From positions 1-37,163 of IMG/VR virus record IMGVR_UViG_3300034198_002268: a DNA stretch of 37,163 nt; one strand, written 5' to 3'. The position numbers and the translations under genes are program-made. How positions within the stretch are numbered: the first letter of the stretch is position 1; each line of letters begins with the position of its first letter. The notes below the pieces were generated by a model, which was not told the DNA's origin, ran no database searches, and saw only the letters and a program-made list of their open reading frames with translations. Positions 13,707 to 23,449 of the stretch are shown piece by piece. The DNA comes from a virus.

Positions 13707-14680
13707 TGGGACTATACAATAAATATCTATCTGATCTTCAGTACTATAGCAACAATGGAAATGTTCCAGAGGATGCTAACTGGGGATCTTATCAGTACAT
13801 ATCTCTAGAAGATATTGTCAACAACTTTATGTTGATGTATCAGGGAGACCATGAGTTAATGAATAACTTAAATAGATACAAAGTATTGTTCTATGCTAAG
13901 AGGGGTATTCAGGAGCTCAACTTCGATGCAATGAAGGAGATTAAGGTTCTTCAGCAAAAAGTTGGTCCTAATTTAAAGTTCATCCTTCCTTCTGACTACG
14001 TAAACTGGGTTAGAATATCTTTATACAAAGATGGTTTAATCCTACCGTTGACTGAAAATATTCAGGTTAACTTTGCTAGAGAGTACGTTCAGGACAACAA
14101 CTTTAAAGTTGTGGTTGATGAAAATGGTGTAGTTATTGATGCTGAAAATTCAGATTTAGATTTAGATAGATTAGACAACCTTCAAAAAAGTATTTACCTT
14201 AATCCATCTAGCCCATACCACAATATGTGGGGATGGGAGTATGGAGGAAACTGGTACTTTGACTATAATGTTGGTAGCAGATATGGCTTAAATACTGAGA
14301 CTGCTAATCAGAATCCAACATTCAAAATAGACAAAAGATCTGGAGTAATAAATTTTAGTAATGAGATGGCTTACGAGTCATGCATACTTGAATACATTTC
14401 AGATGGAATGGAATACACATCTACAGCTAACTTGCCTGGAATGCCAGTAGCATCCAGAAATGATTCTGCAATCAGCGTAAACAAAATGTTTGAGAGCTAT
14501 ATCTATTCATTTATTAAGTATTCAATATTAAGTAATAAGCTTAATGTACAGGAGTATATTGTAGCTAGGGCTAAAAAAGAAATGAGTGCCCTATTAAGAA
14601 ATGCAAGAATCAGAATTAGTAATATTCACCCAGGTAGATTACTCATGAACATGAGGGGTCAAAACAAGATGATAAAGTAA
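13706..14680 (+). CDS. Second adaptor/ring-like tail connector protein
   Basis: 324 residues. It begins MGLYNKYLSDLQYYSNNGNV, then has LEDIVNNFMLMYQGDHEL, YAKRGIQELNFDAM, FILPSDYVNWVRISLYKDG and a C-terminal helical part (YIVARAKKEMSALLRNARIR). The middle shares the shape of the previous protein (helix, LPSDYV strand, RI/RV strand). This suggests a duplicated adaptor fold, as in crAss-like phages with more than one ring protein. Its role is probably to connect the portal ring to the nozzle. It is coupled to the previous gene by TAATG and separated from the nozzle gene by two bases. Confidence 0.6.
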   Translation: MGLYNKYLSDLQYYSNNGNVPEDANWGSYQYISLEDIVNNFMLMYQGDHELMNNLNRYKVLFYAKRGIQELNFDAMKEIKVLQQKVGPNLKFILPSDYVNWVRISLYKDGLILPLTENIQVNFAREYVQDNNFKVVVDENGVVIDAENSDLDLDRLDNLQKSIYLNPSSPYHNMWGWEYGGNWYFDYNVGSRYGLNTETANQNPTFKIDKRSGVINFSNEMAYESCILEYISDGMEYTSTANLPGMPVASRNDSAISVNKMFESYIYSFIKYSILSNKLNVQEYIVARAKKEMSALLRNARIRISNIHPGRLLMNMRGQNKMIK

Positions 14681-14682
14681 GT

Positions 14683-17600
14683 ATGGATTTAGTAAAAACC
14701 TTCGTAAAGGGCAGGATGAATAAGAGCCTTGATGAGAGGCTTATACCTGATGGCGAATATATTGATGCCATGAATGTTCGTGTTGGCTCTACTGAGTTAT
14801 CCGATGTTGGTGCTTTAGAAAATACGAAAGGAAATAATAAGATTTCAAACATACTATACAATAATGTTCCACTTTCAAGTAGTGCTGTCTGTATTGGCGC
14901 ATTTGAAGACGGTGTAAATGACACTATATACTGGTTTATTCACTCTCCAGCAGACAACGTAGACATGATTGTCTCAATGAATGTTGAGACTGGTTTTACT
15001 GTATACCACGTGGTTAGTACATCTGTGCTAAATTTTAGCAGAGATTACTTAATTAATGGAATAAATAAGATAGAAGACTTGCTTTTTTTTACAGATGGAT
15101 ACAATCCTCCTAGAAGAATAAATGTAAACAGATCATACCCTAGTGAACCTATTCTTACTGAGTCTGATATTTCTGTAATTGTTGCACCTCCTTTTGAGTC
15201 ACCTTCTATTAGATTGATAAATATATCTGGAGATGAAAACTATATAGAGGATAAGTTTTTATCATTTTCTTACAGATATAAATATTTGAACGGAGAGTAC
15301 AGTGCTATGTCTCAATTTAGCGAGATAGCATTTGAACCTGGATTCTTTAATTTTAACTTTAGTACATTTACAAACAGTGGAATGAGAAATAAATTCAACG
15401 CTGTTAATGTAACATTTGATACTGGTAGTGAAAGTGTAGTTGCGATTGACTTGCTTTTTAAAACATCAATTTCTTCTACTATAAATGTAATAGAAAGGTA
15501 CGATAAAAAACTTTTAGGTATTACAGATAATTCAGACTATACGGTTCAGTTTAGCTCTAAAAAAATATTATCCACGCTGCCTCCATCTGAAATTTTAAGA
15601 ACATTTGATAACGTACCAATTGTTGCTAAAGCTCAAACTTTGATGTCAAATAGAATTTTCTATGGAAACTACAAAGATGGTTACGACATTGTAGATTCAA
15701 ATGGAAAAAGAATTAATGTAAGATTTAATGCATCAATTGTTTCAGAAGAACTTGGATATCTAGAAGTTCCTTCAGTTAGATCATCATCTCAGTACAACAT
15801 AGTTCCACTTGGCCCTCACACTTATAGTAACACCTTAACAACTATAGATTTTACTGGAATTGATTTAAAAGAGGGAGCCGCTATAGGTATAGATTTATCT
15901 TTGAGTGGAACACTAGTTTCAGACCCAGATTATTCAAACGACATAATTCAATCTTTTTATTTTCAATTACAGAAAGATTACTCATCTGTTTATGAATTGG
16001 TAACTAGCCAAGAGTTTATTGATGAAATAGGATCTCAAACATTTCATGGAAACGTGGATGATTGTGGTACTGATGATGAGGGTACTTCTTTTACTGATCA
16101 AATAGCTTGTCAAGCTGTACCACCAACTGGATTTTCTAGCTATGGCTACGGTATAAATACTGTTGGAGAAGGAATTAAAATAATAGCTAATCCTGGATCT
16201 TCTTCTTTTTCATTACAGATGATTGTAATGGTTTATCAGAGTAATGTTAATCCTACAATATTTGATTATGAATACTTTTCTATAAGTTCAGTTTCTGCTG
16301 AGTACATGACTCAGTCTGATGCAAGCAGTTTGCATAGCAATAGAGATTTTTCTTTAGGTATAATATACATGGATGATTTTAATAGAGCAACAACTGTATT
16401 AACATCTGAAAATAATTCTATACATATACCTCCTGCAAATTCAGTAAATAAAAACTCTATAAAGGTAGACATACTATCCCCTCCTCCATTTTGGGCTAAA
16501 AAATATAAGTTTGCTTTATTGCCTTCTGGATTAGATTATGAAATAATATATAGCACTCTTTACTTTTTTAATCCTGGAGATAACACTGTTTTTCTAAATT
16601 TAGAAGGTGATAATCAAAATAAGGCTAAAGTTGGGGATAAGCTTATTGTTAAAAGAGATAGCACTGGACCATTAAGCAATTTAGTTAAATGTGAAATCTT
16701 AGATATTTCAGCACAACCTTTAGATTTTATTCAAGGTGGACAAGAGGAGCCATCTGGTCTTTACATGAAAATTAAGCCAGTAGGCTTTTCTATAGACACA
16801 GAGACTCCATCAGTATTAGGTGGAAAGACGATTTCTGTTAGTGGTAAAGACTATCCAGCTTTAAGTATACCAGTATTTACAGAAGAACCTGCTGGCACGT
16901 TTACTCCTTGGGAAATAACAGATGGAAGTATTGTTAGATTTGATTTAATTCTTAATAGACCATATAGAAATGAAGATAGAGGTCAAAGAAGATATAGCTA
17001 TAAAAAAGAATATGTAGCCTCATCAGACTATGCTAACCTTCGTGACTTTGTGTTAGCTCAAAATATAGACTTTAGCACAGGGGATAGTACTGTTAGCGGT
17101 GATGAGACAGAAAATGAAAATGTTTTTATTTCAGCACTTGGAACTACATTTCCATCAGCTACTGGTGGTATAAATAAATATCAGTTTTATGAAAGTCCTG
17201 CTTCATCTGGCAAGTTGTATTTTGGAATAAGAACAGGTACTCCTGGTTATAGTAATCCTGAATCATCAATTACTGGATCTATAACTATTGTTAGACAAAA
17301 TGGAATTATTGTATTTGAAACAGAGCCAACAGAAGCGGCTGATGACATTTACTATGAGGGAAGTCAGACATTTGAAATAGTTGGAGGAGCACATTCTCAA
17401 AATAGTATAGTACTAAACTTTCATGATTGCTTTACATTTGGTAACGGAGTAGAAAGTTATAAGATTGAAGACGCTCTTGCTGCACCTTACTTCAGACTAG
17501 GAGAAAGATTTTCTTCAGTGTCAGCAGAAGAATTTAAACAAGCTAATAGATATGCGTCTATAACTTATAGTGGCGTGTTTAATCCTGAGACAAATCTTAA

Positions 17601-18894
17601 CAAGTTAAATGAGTTTAACCTTGGTCTAGCAAACTTCAGTGACTTAGAACGTAGATTTGGTTCTATTCAAAAGATGTCTGGAAGACAGACAGATATCCTT
17701 GTTCTACAAGAAGATAAGATATCTTATGTACTTGCAGGTAAAAATGTTCTTTCTGATGCTGCTGCTGGTGGTGGAGCTATTGCAGCAATACCACAGGTTC
17801 TTGGAAATCAAATTGCGAGAATTGAAGAGTATGGAATCAGCTTAAACCCTGAGAGTTATGTTGAGTGGGGATTTGATAAGTACTTTACGGATCAAAAAAG
17901 AGGATCGGTAATAAGACTATCTGGCGCAGGAACAAGCGAAGACCTATCTGTTATTTCTAATGAGGGCATGAGATCTTGGTTTAGAGATCTATTTATAAGT
18001 GATGGCAAGACTCAAAAGTTAGGTGGATTTGACCCTTATATGGGTGAGTATGTTCTTAGTTCAAACAACTTTGAGATAAATCCAGATCAAGCTAGTGTAG
18101 GGTGTGGAACAGAAATACAGATAAACTCTGGAACAACTGGATTGCAAAACATAAATATTGATCTTGGAGATTATGAAGGTGAGTCTACTGTAACATTGAC
18201 AATTGATCAAATAACATCTGGACAGACGCTTAATGTTTCTTTTGTTTACAACGGAGTAACATACAGTACTGGTAATACTAGCATTTCAGATACGTTCTCA
18301 TTTAATAAAGGAGCTAAGGATAATGGTATACTTAGTGTTGCACAGTCTGGAGGAGTTGCATCTTACAGAATAGTTGTTGGATGTCCTGACGTAACGGACA
18401 TTACAGTAATTAACGTTACGGTAAATGATAAGTCTTATGAAGGCAAAGTAATAACAGATGAATATTCTGTCGGTGAATTTATATCTGGTAATTTAATAAG
18501 CATGCTTGGAGGAACAACGATGCCAATAGTTTCTAACTATTCTACGTTGTCTGGTCCAGAAGGATTTGGTTCAATACCTAGCAATGGGGATACGGTTGTA
18601 ATTAGATCTGTTAAAGGAACTACTGGAACTATGGAGTTTAATCCAACAACTCATAAGTTGAGATATTTAATTTCAAACACCTTGTATACAAGTACAAACA
18701 TATTATCTTTACTAAACGCTTCAACAATAGCTACTCCAGTGCTAAACCCTTCAGCTGGTGTTTACACGGCTGGTTTTACTTACAACAGCGGATCAAATTA
18801 CCTTTACATTATACACGACTACAGAAATATTTACAGTACAGAATTGTGTTATAGCAACGTATCAGCAGAAGAAGCTTGTTGCGACTGCGTATAA
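14683..18894 (+). CDS. Tail nozzle / stabilisation-type protein, 1403 residues
   Basis: The start (FVKGRMNKSLDERLIPDGEY then IDAMNVRVGSTE) is the typical opening of podovirus tail stabilisation or tubular-B-like proteins, including crAss-like stab proteins; T7 gp12 and P22 gp10 hold this place. Most of the chain is beta-rich. A block near 965-1100 contains YKIEDALAAPYFRLGERFSS and FGSIQKMSGRQTDILVLQEDKI. Residues about 1140-1240 form a Cys-flanked beta module (CGTEIQINSGTTGLQ to RIVVGCPDV) that also occurs in the next gene. The end is Cys-rich (EEACCDCV). It closes the tail tube and probably carries receptor contact surfaces. It follows the second adaptor after two bases. Confidence 0.75.
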   Translation: MDLVKTFVKGRMNKSLDERLIPDGEYIDAMNVRVGSTELSDVGALENTKGNNKISNILYNNVPLSSSAVCIGAFEDGVNDTIYWFIHSPADNVDMIVSMNVETGFTVYHVVSTSVLNFSRDYLINGINKIEDLLFFTDGYNPPRRINVNRSYPSEPILTESDISVIVAPPFESPSIRLINISGDENYIEDKFLSFSYRYKYLNGEYSAMSQFSEIAFEPGFFNFNFSTFTNSGMRNKFNAVNVTFDTGSESVVAIDLLFKTSISSTINVIERYDKKLLGITDNSDYTVQFSSKKILSTLPPSEILRTFDNVPIVAKAQTLMSNRIFYGNYKDGYDIVDSNGKRINVRFNASIVSEELGYLEVPSVRSSSQYNIVPLGPHTYSNTLTTIDFTGIDLKEGAAIGIDLSLSGTLVSDPDYSNDIIQSFYFQLQKDYSSVYELVTSQEFIDEIGSQTFHGNVDDCGTDDEGTSFTDQIACQAVPPTGFSSYGYGINTVGEGIKIIANPGSSSFSLQMIVMVYQSNVNPTIFDYEYFSISSVSAEYMTQSDASSLHSNRDFSLGIIYMDDFNRATTVLTSENNSIHIPPANSVNKNSIKVDILSPPPFWAKKYKFALLPSGLDYEIIYSTLYFFNPGDNTVFLNLEGDNQNKAKVGDKLIVKRDSTGPLSNLVKCEILDISAQPLDFIQGGQEEPSGLYMKIKPVGFSIDTETPSVLGGKTISVSGKDYPALSIPVFTEEPAGTFTPWEITDGSIVRFDLILNRPYRNEDRGQRRYSYKKEYVASSDYANLRDFVLAQNIDFSTGDSTVSGDETENENVFISALGTTFPSATGGINKYQFYESPASSGKLYFGIRTGTPGYSNPESSITGSITIVRQNGIIVFETEPTEAADDIYYEGSQTFEIVGGAHSQNSIVLNFHDCFTFGNGVESYKIEDALAAPYFRLGERFSSVSAEEFKQANRYASITYSGVFNPETNLNKLNEFNLGLANFSDLERRFGSIQKMSGRQTDILVLQEDKISYVLAGKNVLSDAAAGGGAIAAIPQVLGNQIARIEEYGISLNPESYVEWGFDKYFTDQKRGSVIRLSGAGTSEDLSVISNEGMRSWFRDLFISDGKTQKLGGFDPYMGEYVLSSNNFEINPDQASVGCGTEIQINSGTTGLQNINIDLGDYEGESTVTLTIDQITSGQTLNVSFVYNGVTYSTGNTSISDTFSFNKGAKDNGILSVAQSGGVASYRIVVGCPDVTDITVINVTVNDKSYEGKVITDEYSVGEFISGNLISMLGGTTMPIVSNYSTLSGPEGFGSIPSNGDTVVIRSVKGTTGTMEFNPTTHKLRYLISNTLYTSTNILSLLNASTIATPVLNPSAGVYTAGFTYNSGSNYLYIIHDYRNIYSTELCYSNVSAEEACCDCV

Positions 18895-18909
18895 GAACCT
18901 TCATAAAAT

Positions 18910-19815
18910 ATGGCAACATACTACATAGATACAAATGATTTTAGCACTGCTACCAGTATATGGACAAATTCAAATTTGACCATAAAAGCTACTGATGGAT
19001 TTTATCAAAAAGATGGTTTCTACAGACAAATGTCTGGAGGAGAACTACTACCTTCTACTATTTGCCCAGAATGTGCTGTCCCTTGCGGTGGTACAATAAG
19101 TGCTAGTGGTAGTCAAGGAATATATTATCTTGATACAGATTTGGGTACATCTACTGGGGCTGTTGTTATTAAGTTTGATCCTTTTGGTATACCTGATGGT
19201 ATATTAGCTGTATACAATAGCATAACCTACAATGGATTATCATCTCCAGCATGGGGGTGGAGACAAGGTACAGCTGGTCTTGCTACATACATTGGATCTA
19301 CAGGACAAGATTGTGGTGTGGTTGCAGGGTCACCATATACTTTAAATGAATATGAGTATAATGGAACCACTTTTGCTTCATTGGGTACAACTACAACTGT
19401 GACTGTATTGGCAGGGCAAATGCAGCTTACAGCAACACAACCTGGGCTATCCGTTATGGTAATTCCAAAGACATTAGCAAGTCCATCTTTATTGAATCTT
19501 AGTTTTATTGGACCATGCTCAGGAACTGCTTTTAATATTTCAGTTGCATGTCCAACTGCGCTACCATCATTTGCATCTAGTACTGTTAATGCAAGCAGTG
19601 CATTGGCTTGTGCAGCTACTATAAGCCCAACATACTATGTCGCATTTGTAACTGGTGGGTCAGGAGTACTTGGGTTAAATGACTTAGTATTCAGTGACGC
19701 TAATGGTCAGTTTAAACTAGGAGCAGGCTACTATAAGACTACAGCTGCTGGTGCTAACAATTGGTACCAAGTAAATGCCAATGGCGTAATTATTGCATTT
19801 GGAACTTGTCCTTAA
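18910..19815 (+). CDS. Tail-associated protein with Cys motif and beta module
   Basis: 301 residues. The first 45 residues (YYIDTNDFSTATSIWTNSN, ATDGFYQKDGFYRQM) are followed by CPECAVPCGGT, a CxxCxxxC motif. About 60-215 is a beta module resembling that in the C-terminus of the preceding nozzle: CGG.I...GS.G.Y.LDTDLGTSTGAVVI up to FNISVACPT. The last 75 residues repeat short strands (NDLVFSDANGQFKLGAGYY) and end FGTCP. No signal peptide or enzyme motif. Place after the nozzle and the shared module suggest a surface or receptor-binding tail component. The Cys pairs may form disulfides or bind metal. Assignment is by context. Confidence 0.6.
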   Translation: MATYYIDTNDFSTATSIWTNSNLTIKATDGFYQKDGFYRQMSGGELLPSTICPECAVPCGGTISASGSQGIYYLDTDLGTSTGAVVIKFDPFGIPDGILAVYNSITYNGLSSPAWGWRQGTAGLATYIGSTGQDCGVVAGSPYTLNEYEYNGTTFASLGTTTTVTVLAGQMQLTATQPGLSVMVIPKTLASPSLLNLSFIGPCSGTAFNISVACPTALPSFASSTVNASSALACAATISPTYYVAFVTGGSGVLGLNDLVFSDANGQFKLGAGYYKTTAAGANNWYQVNANGVIIAFGTCP

Positions 19816-19820
19816 TAAAT

Positions 19821-20579
19821 ATGGCAAACTACACACTAACATATAGCCCAGGAGTAGAAGGATGGCCTTCATTTTATTCATACTATCCAGACTTCATGAT
19901 AGGAATGAATCAATTCTTATATACATTCAAGGGTGGCAATCTTTATCGCCATAACGTGAACGAGAGCAGAAATACCTTCTATGGTACATTTACACCATCA
20001 ATGGTTAGAGGTATAATAAACCAATCTCCTATAGAGAAGAAAGTATTTAAAACGATATCTCTTGAATCTAACGCTTCTTGGTCTGCAACTTTAATTACTG
20101 ATCTAGAGTCTGGATTTATTGAAAAGTCTTACTTTGAAAACAAGGAAGCTACTTTCTTTTCATTTATCAGAGGAGTAGATAGTGCAAGTCCAAACTTAAG
20201 CCTAAGATCTACTCAAGGTATTGGGTCTTCTACATCAGTTAATTCTTCAACTCCAGCATCTACTGTTGTTAACTTTTCTTTTGCAATTGACTCAATGATT
20301 AGTGTTGGTGATTTAGTTTACGAGTCTAACACTGGATTAAATCAAGTATTTTTTTGTGGACCAGTTATCTCAAGAACAAGTAATGCAATAACAATAAATT
20401 GCTCTGGATCAGGTAAAACAATACCAACTTCAGGAAGATATTTAATATACGTTAAGAATCAAATTGCTGAATCACATGGATTGAGAGGTGATTTCTTAGA
20501 CTACACTATAACAAATAACGATAACTTTGCTATTGAATTATTTGCTATTCGTTCAGAGGTATTCAAATCCTTTCCGTAA
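19821..20579 (+). CDS. Conserved tail structural protein
   Basis: 252 residues from ATG 19821 (MANYTLTYSPGVEGWPSFYS); the frame is open upstream to 19761 but that part overlaps the previous gene in another frame. The opening YSPGVEGWPSFYSYYPDFM and FLYTFKGGNLYRHNV is a pattern I have met in structural proteins next to nozzle genes of related phages. The middle is Ser/Thr-rich and the C-terminal part beta-rich (SAITINCSGSGKTIPTSGRY-like strands). It starts five bases after the previous stop. Likely part of the tail; exact role unknown. Its final codons contain the promoter-like box for the next gene. Confidence 0.65.
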   Translation: MANYTLTYSPGVEGWPSFYSYYPDFMIGMNQFLYTFKGGNLYRHNVNESRNTFYGTFTPSMVRGIINQSPIEKKVFKTISLESNASWSATLITDLESGFIEKSYFENKEATFFSFIRGVDSASPNLSLRSTQGIGSSTSVNSSTPASTVVNFSFAIDSMISVGDLVYESNTGLNQVFFCGPVISRTSNAITINCSGSGKTIPTSGRYLIYVKNQIAESHGLRGDFLDYTITNNDNFAIELFAIRSEVFKSFP

Positions 20580-20584
20580 ATTTG
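20577..20584 (+). promoter_or_regulatory. TAnnTTTG -7 box (TAAATTTG) giving a leaderless start
   Basis: TAAATTTG matches the -7 consensus and overlaps the TAA stop at 20577-20579. The ATG of the GNAT-like gene begins four bases after the box, so transcription about 5 bases downstream would start at or near the A of ATG. No -33 TTTG at the right distance, so this may be chance. Confidence 0.35.
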
Positions 20585-20588
20585 CATT

Positions 20589-21002
20589 ATGCTGCACGTC
20601 AGAAAATTAAATAGTCAGGATTACGAAGAGAACTTAGTGAAGTGGTGGAAAGACTGGAGATGGACACCTCCTCCAGTAGAATTTCTACCAGACAACGGAG
20701 AGGGAGGATTTATGGTTTGTGATGAAGACTATCCAGTTGTGGCTGGTTTTCTATACGTAACTAACTCTAGCGTAGCTTGGCTAGAGTTTATTGTGTCCAA
20801 CATGGAGTATAAGCACAAGGAGAATAGAAAGCAAGCTGTTAGAATGCTGATACTAACTCTAGAACAACTAGCTAAAATAAGTGGTAAAAAATATATTTAC
20901 TCAACTCTTAAAAACGAATCATTGATAAACTCTTACTTGGAGTGTGGATTTGCCAAGGGAACGAGTAACTCACAAGAAATGATAAAAACAATATGGCAGT
21001 AG
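20589..21002 (+). CDS. GNAT-like acyltransferase protein, T7 gp13-like position
   Basis: 137 residues. The order fits a compact GNAT fold: N-terminal VRKLNSQDYEENLVKWWKDW; central strands GFMVCDEDYPVVAGFLYVT and VAWLEFIVSN; an acetyl-CoA-loop-like helix region ENRKQAVRMLILTLEQLAK; and a C-terminal KKYIYSTLKNESLINSYLECGF, typical of GNAT motif B. It lies immediately before three probable internal virion proteins, as T7 gp13 (about the same length) lies before gp14-gp16. It may therefore be a structural or assembly protein rather than an active enzyme; a clean R/Q-x-x-G-x-G/A pyrophosphate loop is not present (KHKENRK instead). It overlaps the next gene by ten bases. Confidence 0.7.
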   Translation: MLHVRKLNSQDYEENLVKWWKDWRWTPPPVEFLPDNGEGGFMVCDEDYPVVAGFLYVTNSSVAWLEFIVSNMEYKHKENRKQAVRMLILTLEQLAKISGKKYIYSTLKNESLINSYLECGFAKGTSNSQEMIKTIWQ

Positions 21003-21793
21003 CAACTACAACAGCAATAGCAGCAGGATCAGCCTTACTATCGGCAGGTGCTTCATTTAAAAGATCCGTAGACGAAAAAAGAAAGTTTAAACAGGCTGAG
21101 GAAGCAGCTGCTGGATTGATGGAGGATGCTAGAAAGCAATATTCCACAAACTTTGCTGAACAACTTCGAGTGCCTTTAGAAGGATATGAGATGGCTTCTA
21201 ATTTGAATAGAGATGCGTTATCTCAAAATTTAGATGCACTGAGAGAGTCTGGTCAGAGAGGTATAATTGGCGGTGTAGCTGGTTTACAGAGACAAGCTCA
21301 AGAAGGTGCAGAACAACTAAGAATGGGAATGCAGCAAGACCTATATGAGAGAGATAAAGCTATTGTTTCAGAAGAGTCTAGACTAAGAGATATTCAAGCA
21401 GAGATTGACTTAGGTGAAGCAGCTGGTGCTCAACAAGCTGCTGCTGATGCTCAAGCTTTGAGTGCTCAAAATATGCAAGCTGGTTTTGGATCTTTAACAT
21501 CAGCCGCCACAAGTTTGTACGAAGGTTCAGACTTGTATAATAAAGCTCAGGGTGCTAAAATGGCTGACAAGTTTGGGGGTGGGTTAACTGGGAATCAAAA
21601 AACTGGATTAGCAGATAGATTTTCTAATTTATCAAGTGGGCAAATGAAATTTCTACGTCAACAAGATCCTAATTCATATTCTCCATTCTTAAAAACTCCA
21701 GAAAATCTTGCTAAAGCACAACAAACAGCTTTAGCTGGGATTAAAAAAGGAGCCTTGGGTCAAATGCCGTTACCTAAAATCACTGGAAGATAA
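20993..21793 (+). CDS. Internal virion protein, T7 gp14-like candidate
   Basis: 266 residues. A short hydrophobic N-terminus (AVATTTAIAAGSALLSAGAS, residues 2-21) could insert in a membrane. The rest is helical and Ala/Gln/Glu-rich (KFKQAEEAAAGLMEDARKQ, AEQLRMGMQQDLYERDKAIV). The end is Gly/Lys-rich. In T7 the smallest ejected protein, gp14, has this size class and goes into the outer membrane. Here the place between a GNAT-like gene and two larger helical proteins is the same. It overlaps both neighbours (ten bases upstream, TAATG downstream). Position and composition only; no specific motif. Confidence 0.6.
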   Translation: MAVATTTAIAAGSALLSAGASFKRSVDEKRKFKQAEEAAAGLMEDARKQYSTNFAEQLRVPLEGYEMASNLNRDALSQNLDALRESGQRGIIGGVAGLQRQAQEGAEQLRMGMQQDLYERDKAIVSEESRLRDIQAEIDLGEAAGAQQAAADAQALSAQNMQAGFGSLTSAATSLYEGSDLYNKAQGAKMADKFGGGLTGNQKTGLADRFSNLSSGQMKFLRQQDPNSYSPFLKTPENLAKAQQTALAGIKKGALGQMPLPKITGR

Positions 21794-23439
21794 TGTCAAC
21801 ATATTATAATTACGTAAGAAGAGGAACCGAGTCTCAAGTAGACTGGGGGAAGATTGGGAAAGGATTGTCTGATGAGATTATTAGAATATCTCAAGATAGA
21901 GAAGCCAAGAGAACTGAGCTTGATAAGCTAAATACTGATCTAATTAGATCAGCGTCTCAGGTTACTGCGCCAGAGCAAGAGTATGTTAGAAACTTAGTGC
22001 TCAACGGTACTAACGAGATGAAGAACCTTGCGTTAACAAATAACAATCTATTAAAAAGAGGAATTATAACTCCAGCTCAGTATAGAATGGTAATGGAGAA
22101 CATGAGTGCTGGAGTAAGTGATCTAGACAAGGCTTCTAAGGAGTTTGACTCTTCATATAAGAAAAGTATGGAAAGACTCGCTAAAGGCGAGATGGGATTC
22201 AGAGAACAAAAATTAAAAGAGAACCTTTTCAAGTATGGTAATCTTAAAGATAAGACTTTGTACGTTGCTCCTGATGGATCCATGTATATAACTAGCATTG
22301 ACGATAATGGAAACCCTGTTGCTGATCCTAGAAAGATGATGAACACTGGTGTGCTTGCTCAAGGTCTAGGTCAAGAAATAACTTCTTTTGACTTGAATGC
22401 TAACCTAGAAAAGGGTGTAAACTCAATAGGTTCTGTTGTGGAAGTTCTAAGGAAGAATGGAGTTCTAACAACAGAGTCTCCGATGAATAATCCAAAGTAT
22501 AAACAGGCTCGTGATCTTTACATAGACTCTATAATGGGAGACCCAAATAATGTGGTTGATATATTAGGAGACTTCCTTGGTAGAGAAGATATTGCTCAAG
22601 ATGTTAACGGAAACTTTATGCCAACAGAACAACAAACTAAGGAGGTAAGAGAAAAGATTACTTCAATGTTTGATGCGATGGTTTCTAAGAAAGATGTTCC
22701 TATGCCGATTCAGCAATCAAGTGGAGGCGGAGGCGGAGGAAGTGCTCTTGCTAAAGAGACTGAACTTGGTAACAACGTGAAAAGATTCTTAACTGGAGAT
22801 GGACTAGATTCTAAGTCAGCAGCTCAAATAATAGGTAGTCAAAATCCTAACATTCGATCACTAGTTAAGGAGAATGGAGTTATTAAAATATCAATGAATG
22901 ATGGAGGTTACCAGGAATTTGACCTAAATCAAGAAGGTGCTAACGCTGAGATAATAGGAAGAGGTCTTATTGGATTCGCACTTGGAAATAAAATATCTAA
23001 CGTAGATCAGGTATTGAAAAGAGCAGGGATAACTCCTACGCTTGGTTTATCATTAGATCCTGTATATTATGAATATCAGCAGGGTGGAAAGACAGATGTT
23101 TTGAGTAAAACTCAAATATTATCTCCAGATGGTAAGACTATTGTTTTTGCATCTAACGCACTCAATCAGATAGACCCAGATGCTGATGTAGATGAGGATA
23201 TTCAAGCTGTTTTAAGTCAAATTGATCCAAGACTTACTGTAACTACACAAAGTAATTTAATTGGTAAAGATAGATTAACTTTGTTTTTAGATGGACAAGA
23301 AGTCAACACAATAGATTATGACGATCCTAAAGATAGGATTGAACTAATAAAACTAATAGATCAAGTTAGGACTCAAGGAGCGCAAGGCACAACACAAAAA
23401 GGAGGAACAACACCAGTAACAGGGGGTCAATCTAGATAA
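21793..23439 (+). CDS. Internal virion protein, T7 gp15-like candidate
   Basis: 548 residues. The N-terminal region is helical (YYNYVRRGTESQVDWGKIGKG, DEIIRISQDREAKRTELDKL). It continues with long charged helices to about 300, a flexible linker at about 309-317 (SSGGGGGGSALAK), then a mixed region with regular strands to a Gln/Gly/Thr-rich tail (TQKGGTTPVTGGQSR). It begins on the stop of the gp14-like gene (TAATG) and is followed after ten bases by the giant polyvalent gene. By synteny with T7 it would form part of the ejected core that bridges periplasm and inner membrane. No enzymatic motif was found. Confidence 0.55.
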   Translation: MSTYYNYVRRGTESQVDWGKIGKGLSDEIIRISQDREAKRTELDKLNTDLIRSASQVTAPEQEYVRNLVLNGTNEMKNLALTNNNLLKRGIITPAQYRMVMENMSAGVSDLDKASKEFDSSYKKSMERLAKGEMGFREQKLKENLFKYGNLKDKTLYVAPDGSMYITSIDDNGNPVADPRKMMNTGVLAQGLGQEITSFDLNANLEKGVNSIGSVVEVLRKNGVLTTESPMNNPKYKQARDLYIDSIMGDPNNVVDILGDFLGREDIAQDVNGNFMPTEQQTKEVREKITSMFDAMVSKKDVPMPIQQSSGGGGGGSALAKETELGNNVKRFLTGDGLDSKSAAQIIGSQNPNIRSLVKENGVIKISMNDGGYQEFDLNQEGANAEIIGRGLIGFALGNKISNVDQVLKRAGITPTLGLSLDPVYYEYQQGGKTDVLSKTQILSPDGKTIVFASNALNQIDPDADVDEDIQAVLSQIDPRLTVTTQSNLIGKDRLTLFLDGQEVNTIDYDDPKDRIELIKLIDQVRTQGAQGTTQKGGTTPVTGGQSR

Positions 23440-23449
23440 TTAAAAAAAA

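Noticed and set aside
19761-19820. GTG-type start giving 20 extra residues to the tail protein at 19821
   Set aside because: It would overlap the coding end of the previous gene and the extra residues (Cys- and Trp-rich) look like out-of-frame translation; the ATG at 19821 starts a familiar N-terminus.
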